Part shown: one piece after another, positions 17,472-25,856 of the stretch | How positions within the stretch are numbered: position 1 is the stretch's first letter | Layout: every line of letters starts with the position of its first letter | Assembly (NCBI GenBank): GCA_947589745.1 | Contig: CANQCS010000003.1 | Span: 53,421 to 117,420, forward strand | Direction of reading: 5' to 3' | Length of the DNA stretch: 64,000 nucleotides | Source: an uncultured Oscillospiraceae bacterium | Lineage (GTDB): Bacteria; Bacillota; Clostridia; Oscillospirales; Oscillospiraceae | Made by a program: the position numbers and the translations under genes | The notes under the pieces: model-generated | Told to the model about the DNA's origin: nothing | Seen by the model: the letters and a program-made list of their open reading frames with translations, nothing else | Databases searched by the model: none

Positions 17472-18938
17472 TTACGCTTTCTTGAACGCCTTCAGCCGGG
17501 CATAGGCCCGCTCCCAGGCCTCGGTGTGGCGGGGCGTCCAGCGCTCCACCGGCTCGGAGCGGCGGACGATCTCCCGCAGCTCCGCGATATCCCTGACCTC
17601 CCCCAGGGCGATGGCCTGAGAGAGCAGGTTGCCGATGGCCGCGCCCTCAATGGGCCCGGTGATGACCGTGCGGTCCATGGCGTCCGTCGCCATCTGATCC
17701 AGGAGCCGGTTCTGGATGCCGCCGCCGGTGATGTTCAGCGCGTCGATGCGCTGCCCCTTGATGCGCTCCAGGTCCTCCAGCGCCGCGCGGTAGGCCAGGG
17801 CCAGGGACTCATAGACGCACCGGGCCACCTGGCCCACGCTCTTCGGCACCGGCTGACCGGTCCGGGCGCAGAAGTCCTGAATCTTTTTCACCATGCCGCC
17901 GCCGGCGAAGAAGGGCCGGTCGTCGGGGTCGATAAGGGAGCGGAAGGGCTCCGCCGCCTCCGCCTGGGCCACGATGTCGTTCCAGCTCAGGTCCAGGCCT
18001 TGGCGCTGCCAGTCCCGGCGGCACTCCTGGATGAGCCAGAGGCCCATGATATTCCGCAGTGGCCGGAAGCCGCCCTGGATGGTGCCCTCGTTGGAGAAAC
18101 CCGCGTCCCGGACCGCGTCCGTCAGCACCGGCTGGTCGGTCTCCACGCCGAAGAGGGACCAGGTGCCGCTGGAGCAGAAGGCGAAGCTGCCCTCTCCGGG
18201 GATGGCCGCCACGGCGGAGGCGGTGTCGTGGGTGCCCACGGCGGCAAAGGGGGCTTGGTTGATGCCCAGCTCCTCCGCGATTTCCTTCTTCAGGCAGCCC
18301 CGGAGGGTGCTGGAGGGGTCGATGGCGGTGAAGATCTTCCGGGGCAGGCCCAGGGCGCCGATGGTCTCCCAGTCCCAGTCCTTTGTCAATGGGCTGTAGA
18401 GCATGGTGGTGGTGACGTTGGTGTACTCCGAGCCGGTCTCCCCGGTGAGGAGATAGCCCAGCAGGTCCGGCATCAGCAGCAGGGCGGACGCCTTCTCCAG
18501 GGCCGGGTCCCCCTCCTGCTTCCGCCGGAGGAGCTGGTGGACGGTGTTGAAATCCTGGTGGGCGATGCCGGTGCGGGCGAAGAGGGTGGGAAAATCCACC
18601 ACGGCGTAGGTCCGCCGGGCGTCCTCGTCCACCGCCGAGCGGTAGGCCCGGGGCAGGTCCAACAGCTCCCCCTTTTCATCCAGCAGGCCGTAGTCCACGG
18701 CCCAGGTGTCGATGCCGAAGCAGTCCAGGTCCCCCACATTGGCGGCCTTGAACGCGGCCAATCCCCGCTTCAGCTCCTCCAGCAGGGCGGGCAGATCCCA
18801 GCACAGGACGCCGTCCCGCTCCACGTAGTTGTTCTCGAACCGGTGGAGCTCCCGGGTGGTCAGGCGGCCGTTCTCCAGCTGGCCCAGGATGGCCCGGCCG
18901 TTGCTGGCCCCCAGGTCGAACGCCAACAGATTCTTCAT
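17472..18938 (-). CDS. rhaB: L-rhamnulokinase
   Basis: 488 residues, the normal RhaB length. FDLGASNGRAILGQL is the RhaB form of the first phosphate loop. The substrate region DCFGIDTWAVDYGLLD, DFNTVHQLL and the ATP loop VGTHDTASAVAAIP are all conserved, as are CSSGTWSLFGVE and the C-terminal NITGGGIQNRLLDQM. It phosphorylates L-rhamnulose at C1. It lies three bases after the aldolase gene in a rhaA-aldolase-rhaB operon. Confidence 0.96.
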   Translation of the reverse strand: MKNLLAFDLGASNGRAILGQLENGRLTTRELHRFENNYVERDGVLCWDLPALLEELKRGLAAFKAANVGDLDCFGIDTWAVDYGLLDEKGELLDLPRAYRSAVDEDARRTYAVVDFPTLFARTGIAHQDFNTVHQLLRRKQEGDPALEKASALLLMPDLLGYLLTGETGSEYTNVTTTMLYSPLTKDWDWETIGALGLPRKIFTAIDPSSTLRGCLKKEIAEELGINQAPFAAVGTHDTASAVAAIPGEGSFAFCSSGTWSLFGVETDQPVLTDAVRDAGFSNEGTIQGGFRPLRNIMGLWLIQECRRDWQRQGLDLSWNDIVAQAEAAEPFRSLIDPDDRPFFAGGGMVKKIQDFCARTGQPVPKSVGQVARCVYESLALAYRAALEDLERIKGQRIDALNITGGGIQNRLLDQMATDAMDRTVITGPIEGAAIGNLLSQAIALGEVRDIAELREIVRRSEPVERWTPRHTEAWERAYARLKAFKKA

Positions 18939-18941
18939 GAC

Positions 18942-20021
18942 TTATCCTTTCTTCCCGGCCAGGGACTTGCGGTACTTCTCGCTCTCCCAGTTGGCGATGA
19001 AGCTCTTGGCCGCCTCGCCCATGGTGGACACCTGGTAGCCCGCGGCCTGAATGTGCTCCATGATGAAGAGCACCGCGATCAGCGTCTCGGTGAGGGTCCT
19101 GGCCTTCTTTCCGTCCATGCGCAGGAGAAGCTCCCCGGTCCCGGTGCTGGCCACGGCCTGGCCCTCCTCGATCGTATCCTTGTCCATGTAGAAGGTGTCC
19201 GCCAGGAACACCATCTGGTCCGGGTACAGGGGCTTCTCCAGGAGGTCGGCCTGGGTGTAGGCGCAGTCCATGAACTGCCCGTCCAGATAGTCCGTCTCCG
19301 CCAGCCAGTACCCGGCGGCCAGCTCCCGCATCTCCATCCAGGGGAAGTCGTCCCCGGTGAGGCCGAACATCCGGGCCAGACGGCCGTTGGCGTCGGTGTG
19401 GATGGTGAGGCACATGTCCGGGTCGTCGTCGTGGACGATGATGCCGTGGTTCTGCATGAGGATGACGGAGGGGATCTTTCCGGTCTCCCGCTCCACCCGG
19501 GCCATCTCGTCCCGGATGGCGAAGGTCAGGTTGGCGCCGGGGTCGGTGTAGGGCACCCAGCCCCAGGTGTAGGGCGCGCCGGCGAAGGCCGCCGCCGCGA
19601 TCTGGCGGCAGGCGGTGGAGCAGGCGGCCAGGTTGGCGTACACGCTGTGGGTGTGGAGCACGTAGGTCTTCAGGATGGAGTGGAACCCGGCCTCCACCGA
19701 GGGTCGGAGCTGGGCCAGGCCCTCGATCTGCTTCACGTTGGCCTTGGTGCAGGCGGAGCCGGCGGCCTCCACGTCCTCCAGGTCCCTGGGCTCATTGCCG
19801 TAGTAGAACCTCCGCAGGGCCTCGTAGTCCAGCACGGCATAGGCTTTGTCCATCTGGATGTCGGACAGGCAGAAGCCGGAGGCCTTGATGGCCATGAGGC
19901 CGTTCTCCAGCTTCACAGAGGTGTTGCCGCCGCCGCCCTGGACGTAGTCGCTGCGGGCGCCCGCCGCCTGGGAGACGCGGACGAAGCCCGCCAGCCGCTC
20001 TCTGTTGTCTTCAAAAAACAT
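18942..20021 (-). CDS. Class II aldolase, probable rhamnulose-1-phosphate aldolase (RhaE-like)
   Basis: 359 residues of the class II aldolase/adducin family. The phosphate-binding motif QGGGGNTSVK is at ~29, the first zinc His pair is in LHTHSVYANL, and MQNHGIIVHDDD carries a third His; the acid-base region lies between. It would split L-rhamnulose-1-phosphate into DHAP and L-lactaldehyde. Its N-terminal type (GGGNTSVK, ASGFCLSDI) resembles the aldolase half of RhaEW fusions more than the 274-aa E. coli RhaD, but the SDR half is absent. Confidence 0.85.
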   Translation of the reverse strand: MFFEDNRERLAGFVRVSQAAGARSDYVQGGGGNTSVKLENGLMAIKASGFCLSDIQMDKAYAVLDYEALRRFYYGNEPRDLEDVEAAGSACTKANVKQIEGLAQLRPSVEAGFHSILKTYVLHTHSVYANLAACSTACRQIAAAAFAGAPYTWGWVPYTDPGANLTFAIRDEMARVERETGKIPSVILMQNHGIIVHDDDPDMCLTIHTDANGRLARMFGLTGDDFPWMEMRELAAGYWLAETDYLDGQFMDCAYTQADLLEKPLYPDQMVFLADTFYMDKDTIEEGQAVASTGTGELLLRMDGKKARTLTETLIAVLFIMEHIQAAGYQVSTMGEAAKSFIANWESEKYRKSLAGKKG

Positions 20022-20035
20022 GTGTATACCTCACG

Positions 20036-21295
20036 TTACCGATTGGACAGGACGTCCTTCTCGTACTGCTTCACGGCGGCCAGCCACTCGCTGCCGGTCT
20101 TGACGCCGGACTTCATGCAGTAGTAATCCCACACCGCGCCGAAGGGCATGGTCTTGCGCTCCTCCATGAGGGCCAGACGGCTGGTGAAGTCCCGGGCGTA
20201 CTCGGCCTCCCGGATGGCGGCGGGGGCCAGGCAGGCGTTCAGCAGGGCCTTGCGGGTGTTGCGCATCCCGATGGCCCAGGCGGCCACGCGGTCGATGGAG
20301 GCGTCGAAGTAGTCCAGGGCGATGTAGGTCCTGGGGATGAAGTCGTTGAACACCAGCTCGTCCATGATCCGCTGGAGCTCGTCGTCCAGCACCACCACGT
20401 GGTCGGAGTCCCAGCGCACGGGGCGGGAGACGTGGAGCAGGATCTCGTCCAGGAACTGGAGGCAGGCGGAGATCTTGGCGGAGATCACCTCGGTGGGATG
20501 GAAGTGGCCGGCGTCCAGGGTGTACAGCAGGCCGTTCTTCACCGCGTAGCCGTAGGCGTACTCGTGGCTGCACACGGTGTAGCTCTCCACGCCGATGCCG
20601 AAGAGCTTGGACTCGATGCCGCAGGGCACCAGCTTGCGGTCGATGCCCTCCTCGGCGAAGATCTCGTCCAGGGAGGCGGTCATCAGGTCCCGGTGCCGCT
20701 TGGTGTCGGCGCAGGTGTCCTTGTAGCCGTCGGGCATCCAGAAGTTGATGGCGCAGGGCTGGCCCAGCTCCTTGGCGAACTCCTGGCCGATCTCCCGGCA
20801 GCGCTTGCCGTGCTCCACCCAGAAGCGGCGGGTGCTCTCGTCGGTGCTGCTCAGGGAGAAATCCCCGTCCATCTTGGGGTGGGAGAAGTAGGTGGGGTTG
20901 AAGTCCAGGCCCATGCCCTGCTCCTTGGCGAAGTCCACCCAGCTGCGGAACTCCTCGATGGTGTAGGCGTCCCGGTCGATGGCCTTGCCGTTCTTCTCGG
21001 CGTAGCTGGCGTGAAGGTTGAACTTGGTCTTGCCGGGGATCAGGGTCTTGGCAAAGGCCGCGTCGGCCCGCAGCTCCTCCGGGGTCCGGGCCCGGCCGGG
21101 GTAGTTGCCGGTGGTGGCGATGCCGCCGGTGAGCTCGCCCACGCCGTCAAAGCCGATGACGTCGTCGCCCTGCCAGCAGTTCATGGACACGGGGATGGCG
21201 TCGGCCCTGGCGATGGCGGCGTCCACGTCCACGCCCGCCTCGCGGTAGGCCTCCTTAGCGTACTCATAGCCCTTCAAGATCTGTTCCTGATTCAT
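20036..21295 (-). CDS. rhaA: L-rhamnose isomerase
   Basis: 419 residues, the normal RhaA length. Diagnostic segments are IPVSMNCWQGDDVIGFD at the N-terminus, GIATTGNYPGRAR, KFNLHASYAE and LDFNPTYFSHPK. Metal-binding segments around INFWMPDG, DAGHFHPTEVISAK and DSDHVVVLDDELQ also match. It converts L-rhamnose to L-rhamnulose. First gene of the rha operon, divergent from the AraC-type regulator. Confidence 0.97.
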   Translation of the reverse strand: MNQEQILKGYEYAKEAYREAGVDVDAAIARADAIPVSMNCWQGDDVIGFDGVGELTGGIATTGNYPGRARTPEELRADAAFAKTLIPGKTKFNLHASYAEKNGKAIDRDAYTIEEFRSWVDFAKEQGMGLDFNPTYFSHPKMDGDFSLSSTDESTRRFWVEHGKRCREIGQEFAKELGQPCAINFWMPDGYKDTCADTKRHRDLMTASLDEIFAEEGIDRKLVPCGIESKLFGIGVESYTVCSHEYAYGYAVKNGLLYTLDAGHFHPTEVISAKISACLQFLDEILLHVSRPVRWDSDHVVVLDDELQRIMDELVFNDFIPRTYIALDYFDASIDRVAAWAIGMRNTRKALLNACLAPAAIREAEYARDFTSRLALMEERKTMPFGAVWDYYCMKSGVKTGSEWLAAVKQYEKDVLSNR

Positions 21296-21547
21296 ACTGT
21301 TTTGCTCCTCCCAATATAAATTTAAGTATCGTGATAGACCTGTGCAATCATGCGCTCACCGGGCGAAGCGCCCAAAACCGGGGCTCTGCGGGGAAAGCGC
21401 CCGCTCTTTCATCGAAAATTTTCAGAAAAGACTGTACTTCTCCGGATACTGCTTGTATAATATCACTATACTTTCCAAGATGCACGACGCAATCTTGCCG
21501 ATTATTTGCACTATCCTGTCATTGGATTTTCAAAGGAGGCGGCACGT
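21296..21547. promoter_or_regulatory. Divergent control region between rhaA and the AraC-type regulator
   Basis: 252 bases holding both promoters. TTGTATAATATCACTATAC (near 21454-21472) carries a TATAAT -10 for the plus strand and overlaps a near-palindromic AT block. ATATAAATTTAAGTATCGTG close to rhaA offers AT-rich -10 sequence for the minus strand. A GCGCTCACCGGGCGAAGCGC hairpin lies between. The operator for the AraC protein should be here; exact sites are not assigned. Confidence 0.45.
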
Positions 21548-22471
21548 ATGGCCCAACTGCTGGAATACCATCTGGACATGGAGCCCCAGTCCCGCTGGAA
21601 GTACTACTCCGCCCTGCCCGCCACCAAGGCCAACCTCCTGTATCTCCAAGAGGCCGGGGACTTCTACGCCGGGCCGGCGTACTACACCGCCCGGGAGGGG
21701 CTGGCCTCCTACCTGCTGAAGTTGACGGTCAGCGGCTGCGGCCTGCTGAGCTACGGCGGGAAGCAGTACCGGGTCCCGCCGGGGCAGTTCTACCTCATTG
21801 ACTGCCAGCAGCGGCAGACCTACCGCACGGACCCGGACGCCGGGCACTGGCACGTGGTGTGGCTCCACTTCCACGGCCCCGCCGCCGCCTTCTACTATGA
21901 GGCCTTTTTGCAGCAGACCGACGGCAGCCCCATGGCCAGCCTGCCCCCCGACGCCTCCGCCTATGAGCTGGTGGAGAAGCTGCTGGACCTGGACCCGGAG
22001 CAGTCCAGCCAGAGGGAGGTGGACCTGGAGGCCGCCTCCCTGCTGACCCAGCTGCTGACCCAGTGCGTCTCCGCCGCCCGGCAGCCCCTCCAGCGGCAGG
22101 TCCCCGCCCTCATTGAGGAGATCCGGGCCTATCTGGCCCGGAACTACACCCAGAAGCTCACATTGAATGATCTCAGCGCCCGGTTCGGCCTGAGCCCCTG
22201 CTACCTCCAGCGGCTCTTCAAGCGCTGCATCGGCCAGTCCCCCACCGACTATCTCATCTATCTCCGCATGAGCCGGGCCAAGGAGCTGATGCACACCACG
22301 GGCCTGTCCATCAGCGAGATCGCCTACGCCGTGGGCATCGAGAACCTGGGGTACTTCACCCGCCAGTTCCGCCAGCAGGAGGGCCAGACGCCCCAGCAGT
22401 ACCGCAAGCAGCTTATCATGCCCCCCGACAGCGGCGGCCCGGCGGAGAGGGACGGGATCGCTGCGGAGTGA
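21548..22471 (+). CDS. AraC-family transcriptional regulator, probable rha activator
   Basis: 307 residues. Start chosen at the ATG after AAAGGAGGCGGCACGT (the track start 21506 is upstream of it). The N-terminal cupin domain has GLLSYGGKQYRVPPGQFYLID and WHVVWLHFHGPAAAFYY, typical of sugar sensors. The C-terminal DNA-binding domain has two helix-turn-helices: LTLNDLSARFGLSPCYLQRLFKR and ISEIAYAVGIENLGYFTRQFRQ, with the G-x-T-P-Q-x-Y-R end motif. Divergent from rhaA, so it most likely activates the rhamnose operon in response to L-rhamnose. Confidence 0.88.
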   Translation: MAQLLEYHLDMEPQSRWKYYSALPATKANLLYLQEAGDFYAGPAYYTAREGLASYLLKLTVSGCGLLSYGGKQYRVPPGQFYLIDCQQRQTYRTDPDAGHWHVVWLHFHGPAAAFYYEAFLQQTDGSPMASLPPDASAYELVEKLLDLDPEQSSQREVDLEAASLLTQLLTQCVSAARQPLQRQVPALIEEIRAYLARNYTQKLTLNDLSARFGLSPCYLQRLFKRCIGQSPTDYLIYLRMSRAKELMHTTGLSISEIAYAVGIENLGYFTRQFRQQEGQTPQQYRKQLIMPPDSGGPAERDGIAAE

Positions 22472-22550
22472 TTTTTTACCGGGGAGGTTTATCCGCGTCC
22501 CGTTCGGGGGACAATGGGAGTATCCTTCATTTTCTCTGAAAGGAGCCCCC

Positions 22551-22742
22551 ATGATCGCGGCTGAATTCAAGACTCCCCTGTCCACCGTCCGGGTCCACGA
22601 CGAATACTGTGAGGCGCCGGACCGCTGCCTGTCCCGCCTGAGCCTCGTCGTGTCCGAATCCTACAAGCGCAGGGCCCTGCCCTCCGCCCTCCCCCATCCC
22701 CTTCTTCAGAGCGACGGGACTGGCGGCCAAGCCGTGCAGTGA
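22551..22742 (+). CDS. Small hypothetical protein upstream of the recombinase
   Basis: 63 residues with a good ribosome site (GAAAGGAGCCCCC) and a hairpin terminator right after the stop. The protein is basic in its second half (ESYKRRAL) with no recognised domain. It sits just before the serine recombinase; small proteins in that position can be recombination directionality factors, but nothing in the sequence shows this. It could also be a spurious ORF. Confidence 0.4.
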   Translation: MIAAEFKTPLSTVRVHDEYCEAPDRCLSRLSLVVSESYKRRALPSALPHPLLQSDGTGGQAVQ

Positions 22743-22755
22743 GCGGTCCCGCAAG

Positions 22756-22788
22756 AAAATGCCGTGCCCCAGGGGCCCGGCATTTTCC
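22756..22788 (+). terminator. Hairpin terminator before the recombinase gene
   Basis: AAAATGCCG(TG)CCCC / GGGGCCCGGCATTTT pair into a long stem with T-rich 3' side, just after the small ORF. Confidence 0.7.
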
Positions 22789-22852
22789 AGTATTTGGCCC
22801 GTTGTCATGCAGCCAGAGAGGGCGTATCATGGGAGGCGAAGGGAGGCGAGCC

Positions 22853-24391
22853 ATGGAGAAATATGTCAAATACCTCCGAAAGTCCCGCTTTGACCGGGAC
22901 TACGCCGACGCCAGCGTCGAGGAGACGCTGAAGCGGCACGACGCCATTCTGGACAAACTGGCCAGGGACCGGGGCTACCATGTGGCCAGGACCTACTACG
23001 AGGTGGTCTCCGGGGAGTCCATCGCGGCAAGGCCGGAGATCCGGAAGCTGCTGGCGGAGGTCAGCGCGGGCATGTACGCCGGGGTGCTGGTGGTGGACCT
23101 GGAGCGCCTGGCCAGGGGCAACGGCGCGGACCAGGCCTACATCAGCCAGGTGTTCCAGTTCTCCGGCACGAAGATCGTCACCCCCCTGAAGGTCTACGAC
23201 CCCAACAACGAGTTTGACGAGGAGTACTTCGAGTTCGGCCTGTTCATGAGCCGCCGGGAGTACAAGACCATCAACCGCCGCCTGGTCCGGGGCCGGGACA
23301 GCTCCGCGGCGGAGGGGAAGTATATCAGCGGCATCGCCCCCTACGGCTACACCCGGGTGAAGCTGGCGGGCGAAAAGGGCTACACCCTGGCCCCCTGTCC
23401 GGGGGAGGCGGAGGCGGTCCGGGACATCTTCGCCCTCTTCCTGGAGCACACCGGCACCCAGCGGATCGCCAACGCCCTCAACGACCGGCAGGTCCCCACC
23501 CGCCACGGCGGCCTCTGGTCCTGCTCCACCGTGTCCAACATTCTCTCCAACCCGGTGTACATGGGGAAGATCCGCCGGGGCTGGAGCCGGCAGGTCAGGA
23601 CCTTTGAGGACGGGCAGGTCAAAAAGCACACCAAGCGGCACAAAAGCCTCTCCAACTACCAGGTGTTCGATGGCCTCCACCCGCCCCTCGTCACCGAGGA
23701 GGACTTTCTCCGGGTCCAGGAGCTGCGGACGGCGCGGCAGCCGTCTCCCAAGGTGAAGGCGGACCACCCGCTTCAAAACGCCTTTGCCGGGCTGTTGTAC
23801 TGCTCCCTCTGCGGGAAGCGCATCGCCCGCACCACTCTCTCCAGGCAGCGGGGGCAGCCCGCCCGCCTGCGGTGCGTCAACAGCCGGAACTGCCACAACG
23901 GCACCGCCAACTACGACGTGGTGGAGCGGGAGATTCTCTCCGCCCTGAGCGCCTGGCTGGAGGGCTACCGGGTGAAGATCGACACAGCGGGGTTCGGCCA
24001 GGAGATCGCCGCGCAGCGGGCCGTGCTGGACGGCTGCGGCGAGGCGCTGGCCAGGCTGTCCGCCCAGCTGGACAACGCCTATGATCTGGTGGAACAGGGG
24101 CTCTACACGCCGGACCTGTTCCGGGAGAGGCGGGACAAGCTTCAGCAGGCCATGGAGATGGAGAAGGCCCGGCGGGACGCCGCCGCGGAGGCCCTGGAGG
24201 CGCTGGAGGCCGGAGAGGCCGCCCAGTCCGCCCTGGTTCCCCGGACAGAGGCCCTCCTGGCCAGCTACGGCGAGATGACCGGACAGGAGCGCAACGCCCT
24301 GCTCAAGGCGGTCCTCCGGAAGATCGAATACCGCAAGGGAGCCGATAGGGCGATAGAGATCGACCTCTATCCCCGGCTCCCCCATCTCTAG
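22853..24391 (+). CDS. Large serine recombinase (resolvase/integrase family)
   Basis: 512 residues from the ATG after GGGAGGCGAGCC; the track start lacks a ribosome site. The N-terminal catalytic domain starts KYVKYLRKSRFDRDY (nucleophile Ser in YLRKS), with LVVDLERLARGNGADQAYI supplying the arginines. The recombinase domain has GIAPYGYTRV and RIANALNDRQVPTRHGGLWSCSTVSNILSNPVYMG. Next comes a zinc ribbon (GLLYCSLCGKRIART ... CHNGTANYDVV), then a coiled-coil segment. Such enzymes integrate or excise phages, conjugative elements and sporulation intervening sequences. Its stop codon lies 12 bases before the spoIVB remnant, so the gene abuts what is probably its attachment site. Confidence 0.95.
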   Translation: MEKYVKYLRKSRFDRDYADASVEETLKRHDAILDKLARDRGYHVARTYYEVVSGESIAARPEIRKLLAEVSAGMYAGVLVVDLERLARGNGADQAYISQVFQFSGTKIVTPLKVYDPNNEFDEEYFEFGLFMSRREYKTINRRLVRGRDSSAAEGKYISGIAPYGYTRVKLAGEKGYTLAPCPGEAEAVRDIFALFLEHTGTQRIANALNDRQVPTRHGGLWSCSTVSNILSNPVYMGKIRRGWSRQVRTFEDGQVKKHTKRHKSLSNYQVFDGLHPPLVTEEDFLRVQELRTARQPSPKVKADHPLQNAFAGLLYCSLCGKRIARTTLSRQRGQPARLRCVNSRNCHNGTANYDVVEREILSALSAWLEGYRVKIDTAGFGQEIAAQRAVLDGCGEALARLSAQLDNAYDLVEQGLYTPDLFRERRDKLQQAMEMEKARRDAAAEALEALEAGEAAQSALVPRTEALLASYGEMTGQERNALLKAVLRKIEYRKGADRAIEIDLYPRLPHL

Positions 24392-24403
24392 GCCGGTGCA
24401 GGC

Positions 24404-24499
24404 ATCATAGTAGTCACTCACGTGTTAGTGAATGATCCTGCCAAGGGCTACGGCATCCTGATTGAGAATATGCTGTCGGCGGCGGGCCGGGAGACCTGA
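24404..24499 (+). pseudogene. spoIVB: 3' remnant of spoIVB (sporulation S55 peptidase)
   Basis: Thirty-one codons in the recombinase frame but after its stop: IIVVTHVLVNDPAKGYGILI, ENMLSAAGRET, stop. This matches the C-terminus of SpoIVB (family pattern GAVTHVxVNDPxxGYGxxIExML), and spoIVB normally lies directly before spo0A, as here. The signal, PDZ and catalytic parts (including the GMSGSP serine motif) are absent upstream, where the recombinase sits instead. The break falls near GTAGTCACTCAC, just before the conserved VTH. Confidence 0.8.
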
Positions 24500-24509
24500 G
24501 CTCCGGCAA

Positions 24510-24538
24510 GGGGCCGGGAGGTGTTTCCTCCCGGCCCC
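24510..24538 (+). terminator. Strong GC hairpin before spo0A
   Basis: GGGGCCGGGAGG / CCTCCCGGCCCC form a 12-bp stem with a TGTTT loop, 10 bases after the spoIVB stop. There is no clean T-tract. The remaining ~275 bases to spo0A are AT-rich and must hold its promoter; a TGTCGAG (one mismatch to a 0A box) occurs at 24780. Confidence 0.5.
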
Positions 24539-24814
24539 GGCCGGTTGGAAAGACCGGCGGCCTTTTTGGCAGTCTTGCTTTGTATATATGCAGTCGTCAA
24601 GGACTGCGGTTATTACATTTTATTCACCAGTTTTTCCAAATTTTTACTAATATGGGGAACGGTTTTTGACATTTAAACAAAGATTATACTTGAGTTTTCT
24701 GTCTGTTTATGGTAATTTATAAGCAAGCGGAACCAAAACCTCAGGATTCCGTCTAAACGGCCTGATGCTCCTCACATCATGTCGAGCCGCAAATAACTGA
24801 AAGGACACACGTAT

Positions 24815-25567
24815 ATGGACAAACTTATCAGAGTCATGCTGACAGACACCAACGCAGACGCCCGGGAAATGCTTCAAGAGGTGCTGGAGCAGACGGGCAA
24901 GTTCGTCGTGACCGCCTCCACTGGAGATGGCAGTCAGGTCCTGGACCTGATCGCCGAGACAAAGCCCGATCTTCTGGTGCTGGACCTGATCCTCCCGGGC
25001 CTGGATGGCATCGGTATCCTGCGGCAGCTGGATAAAACCAACCGCCCGCGGATCCTGTCCATCTACCATTTCGCCTCCCAGGACACGCTGGCCGAAGCGG
25101 GGAGCCTGGGGGTCTCCGTATTCCTTCCCAAGCCCTACAATGAGGGGTCCATGGTAGAGCACCTGATCCGGCTGTCGGAGAAGCGGGAGGAGCCGCTGCA
25201 CGCGCCGGGACTGGAGGAACTTGTCACCTCCATCATCCACGAGGTGGGGGTCCCCGCCCATATCAAGGGCTACAAGTACGTCCGGGAGGCCATTATGATC
25301 ACCGTGGAGGACATGGACGTCATCAACTCCGTCACCAAGGTCCTGTACCCCGAGGTGGCCAAGCGCTACCACACCACCCCCAGCCGGGTGGAGCGGGCCA
25401 TCCGCCACGCCATCGAGGTGGCCTGGGACCGGGGCGACCTGGAGACCCTCCAGCGCTTCTTCGGCTACACCGTCAGCAACGCCAAGGGCAAGCCCACCAA
25501 CTCCGAATTCATCGCCATGATCAGCGACCGCATCCGCCTGAAGCTGAAGAAGGGGTCCGTGGGCTGA
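24815..25567 (+). CDS. spo0A: Sporulation master regulator Spo0A
   Basis: 250 residues. The receiver domain (1-~125) has the phosphorylatable Asp in [13 protein letters not shown] and the Lys in FLPKPY. The effector domain is textbook: [19 protein letters not shown], then [21 protein letters not shown] (recognition helix), [24 protein letters not shown]. It activates sporulation genes after phosphorelay input. Oddities: the acidic pocket reads MLTDTNAD, where B. subtilis has VADDN, and the switch Thr region reads [10 protein letters not shown] rather than MLTAFGQED. Position after the spoIVB remnant confirms identity. Confidence 0.95.
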   Translation: MDKLIRVMLTDTNADAREMLQEVLEQTGKFVVTASTGDGSQVLDLIAETKPDLLVLDLILPGLDGIGILRQLDKTNRPRILSIYHFASQDTLAEAGSLGVSVFLPKPYNEGSMVEHLIRLSEKREEPLHAPGLEELVTSIIHEVGVPAHIKGYKYVREAIMITVEDMDVINSVTKVLYPEVAKRYHTTPSRVERAIRHAIEVAWDRGDLETLQRFFGYTVSNAKGKPTNSEFIAMISDRIRLKLKKGSVG

Positions 25568-25596
25568 GATATCCCGCATCTGTTCGATCTCCACCG

Positions 25597-25623
25597 GGGG
25601 AGCGTTTTCGCTCCCCTTTTTTT
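25597..25623 (+). terminator. Intrinsic terminator of spo0A
   Basis: GGGGAGCG TTTT CGCTCCCC followed by seven T residues. Confidence 0.95.
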
Positions 25624-25687
25624 GCGGCATATTCCTCTTGTCTCCTGCTTCTTCCTGAAAGGAAAAGAGCATATTCTTCCATCAGAA

Positions 25688-25778
25688 CCATATATCGTTA
25701 CTGTGTAAGAAATGTGGGAGCGCAGCGTTTTGGCAGCGACAGTAACGTTCTTTTGGATACTTTCTCTTTCAGGAAAAA
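25688..25778 (+). repeat. Interspersed repeat family A, copy 5 (diverged)
   Basis: TATATCGTTACTGTGTAAGAAATG, GCGCAGCGTTTTGGCAGCGAC, GTTCTTTTGGATACTTTCTCTTTCAGG. The end hairpin is partly decayed. Confidence 0.75.
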
Positions 25779-25856
25779 ATATTTTTACTGTCCGTTTTTT
25801 TGGACAGAACATTTGTTACACTATCAGCAGAAGATCAAATGAAGGAGGAACCCGCT

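Noticed and set aside
17526-20123. 865-residue plus-strand ORF opposite rhaB and the aldolase
   Set aside because: Same GC3 shadow effect; no ribosome site or domain, and the opposite strand encodes clear enzymes.
24665-24690. TTGACA..TATACT as spo0A promoter
   Set aside because: Spacing is only 13 bases, too short for sigma-A; the true promoter could not be fixed.
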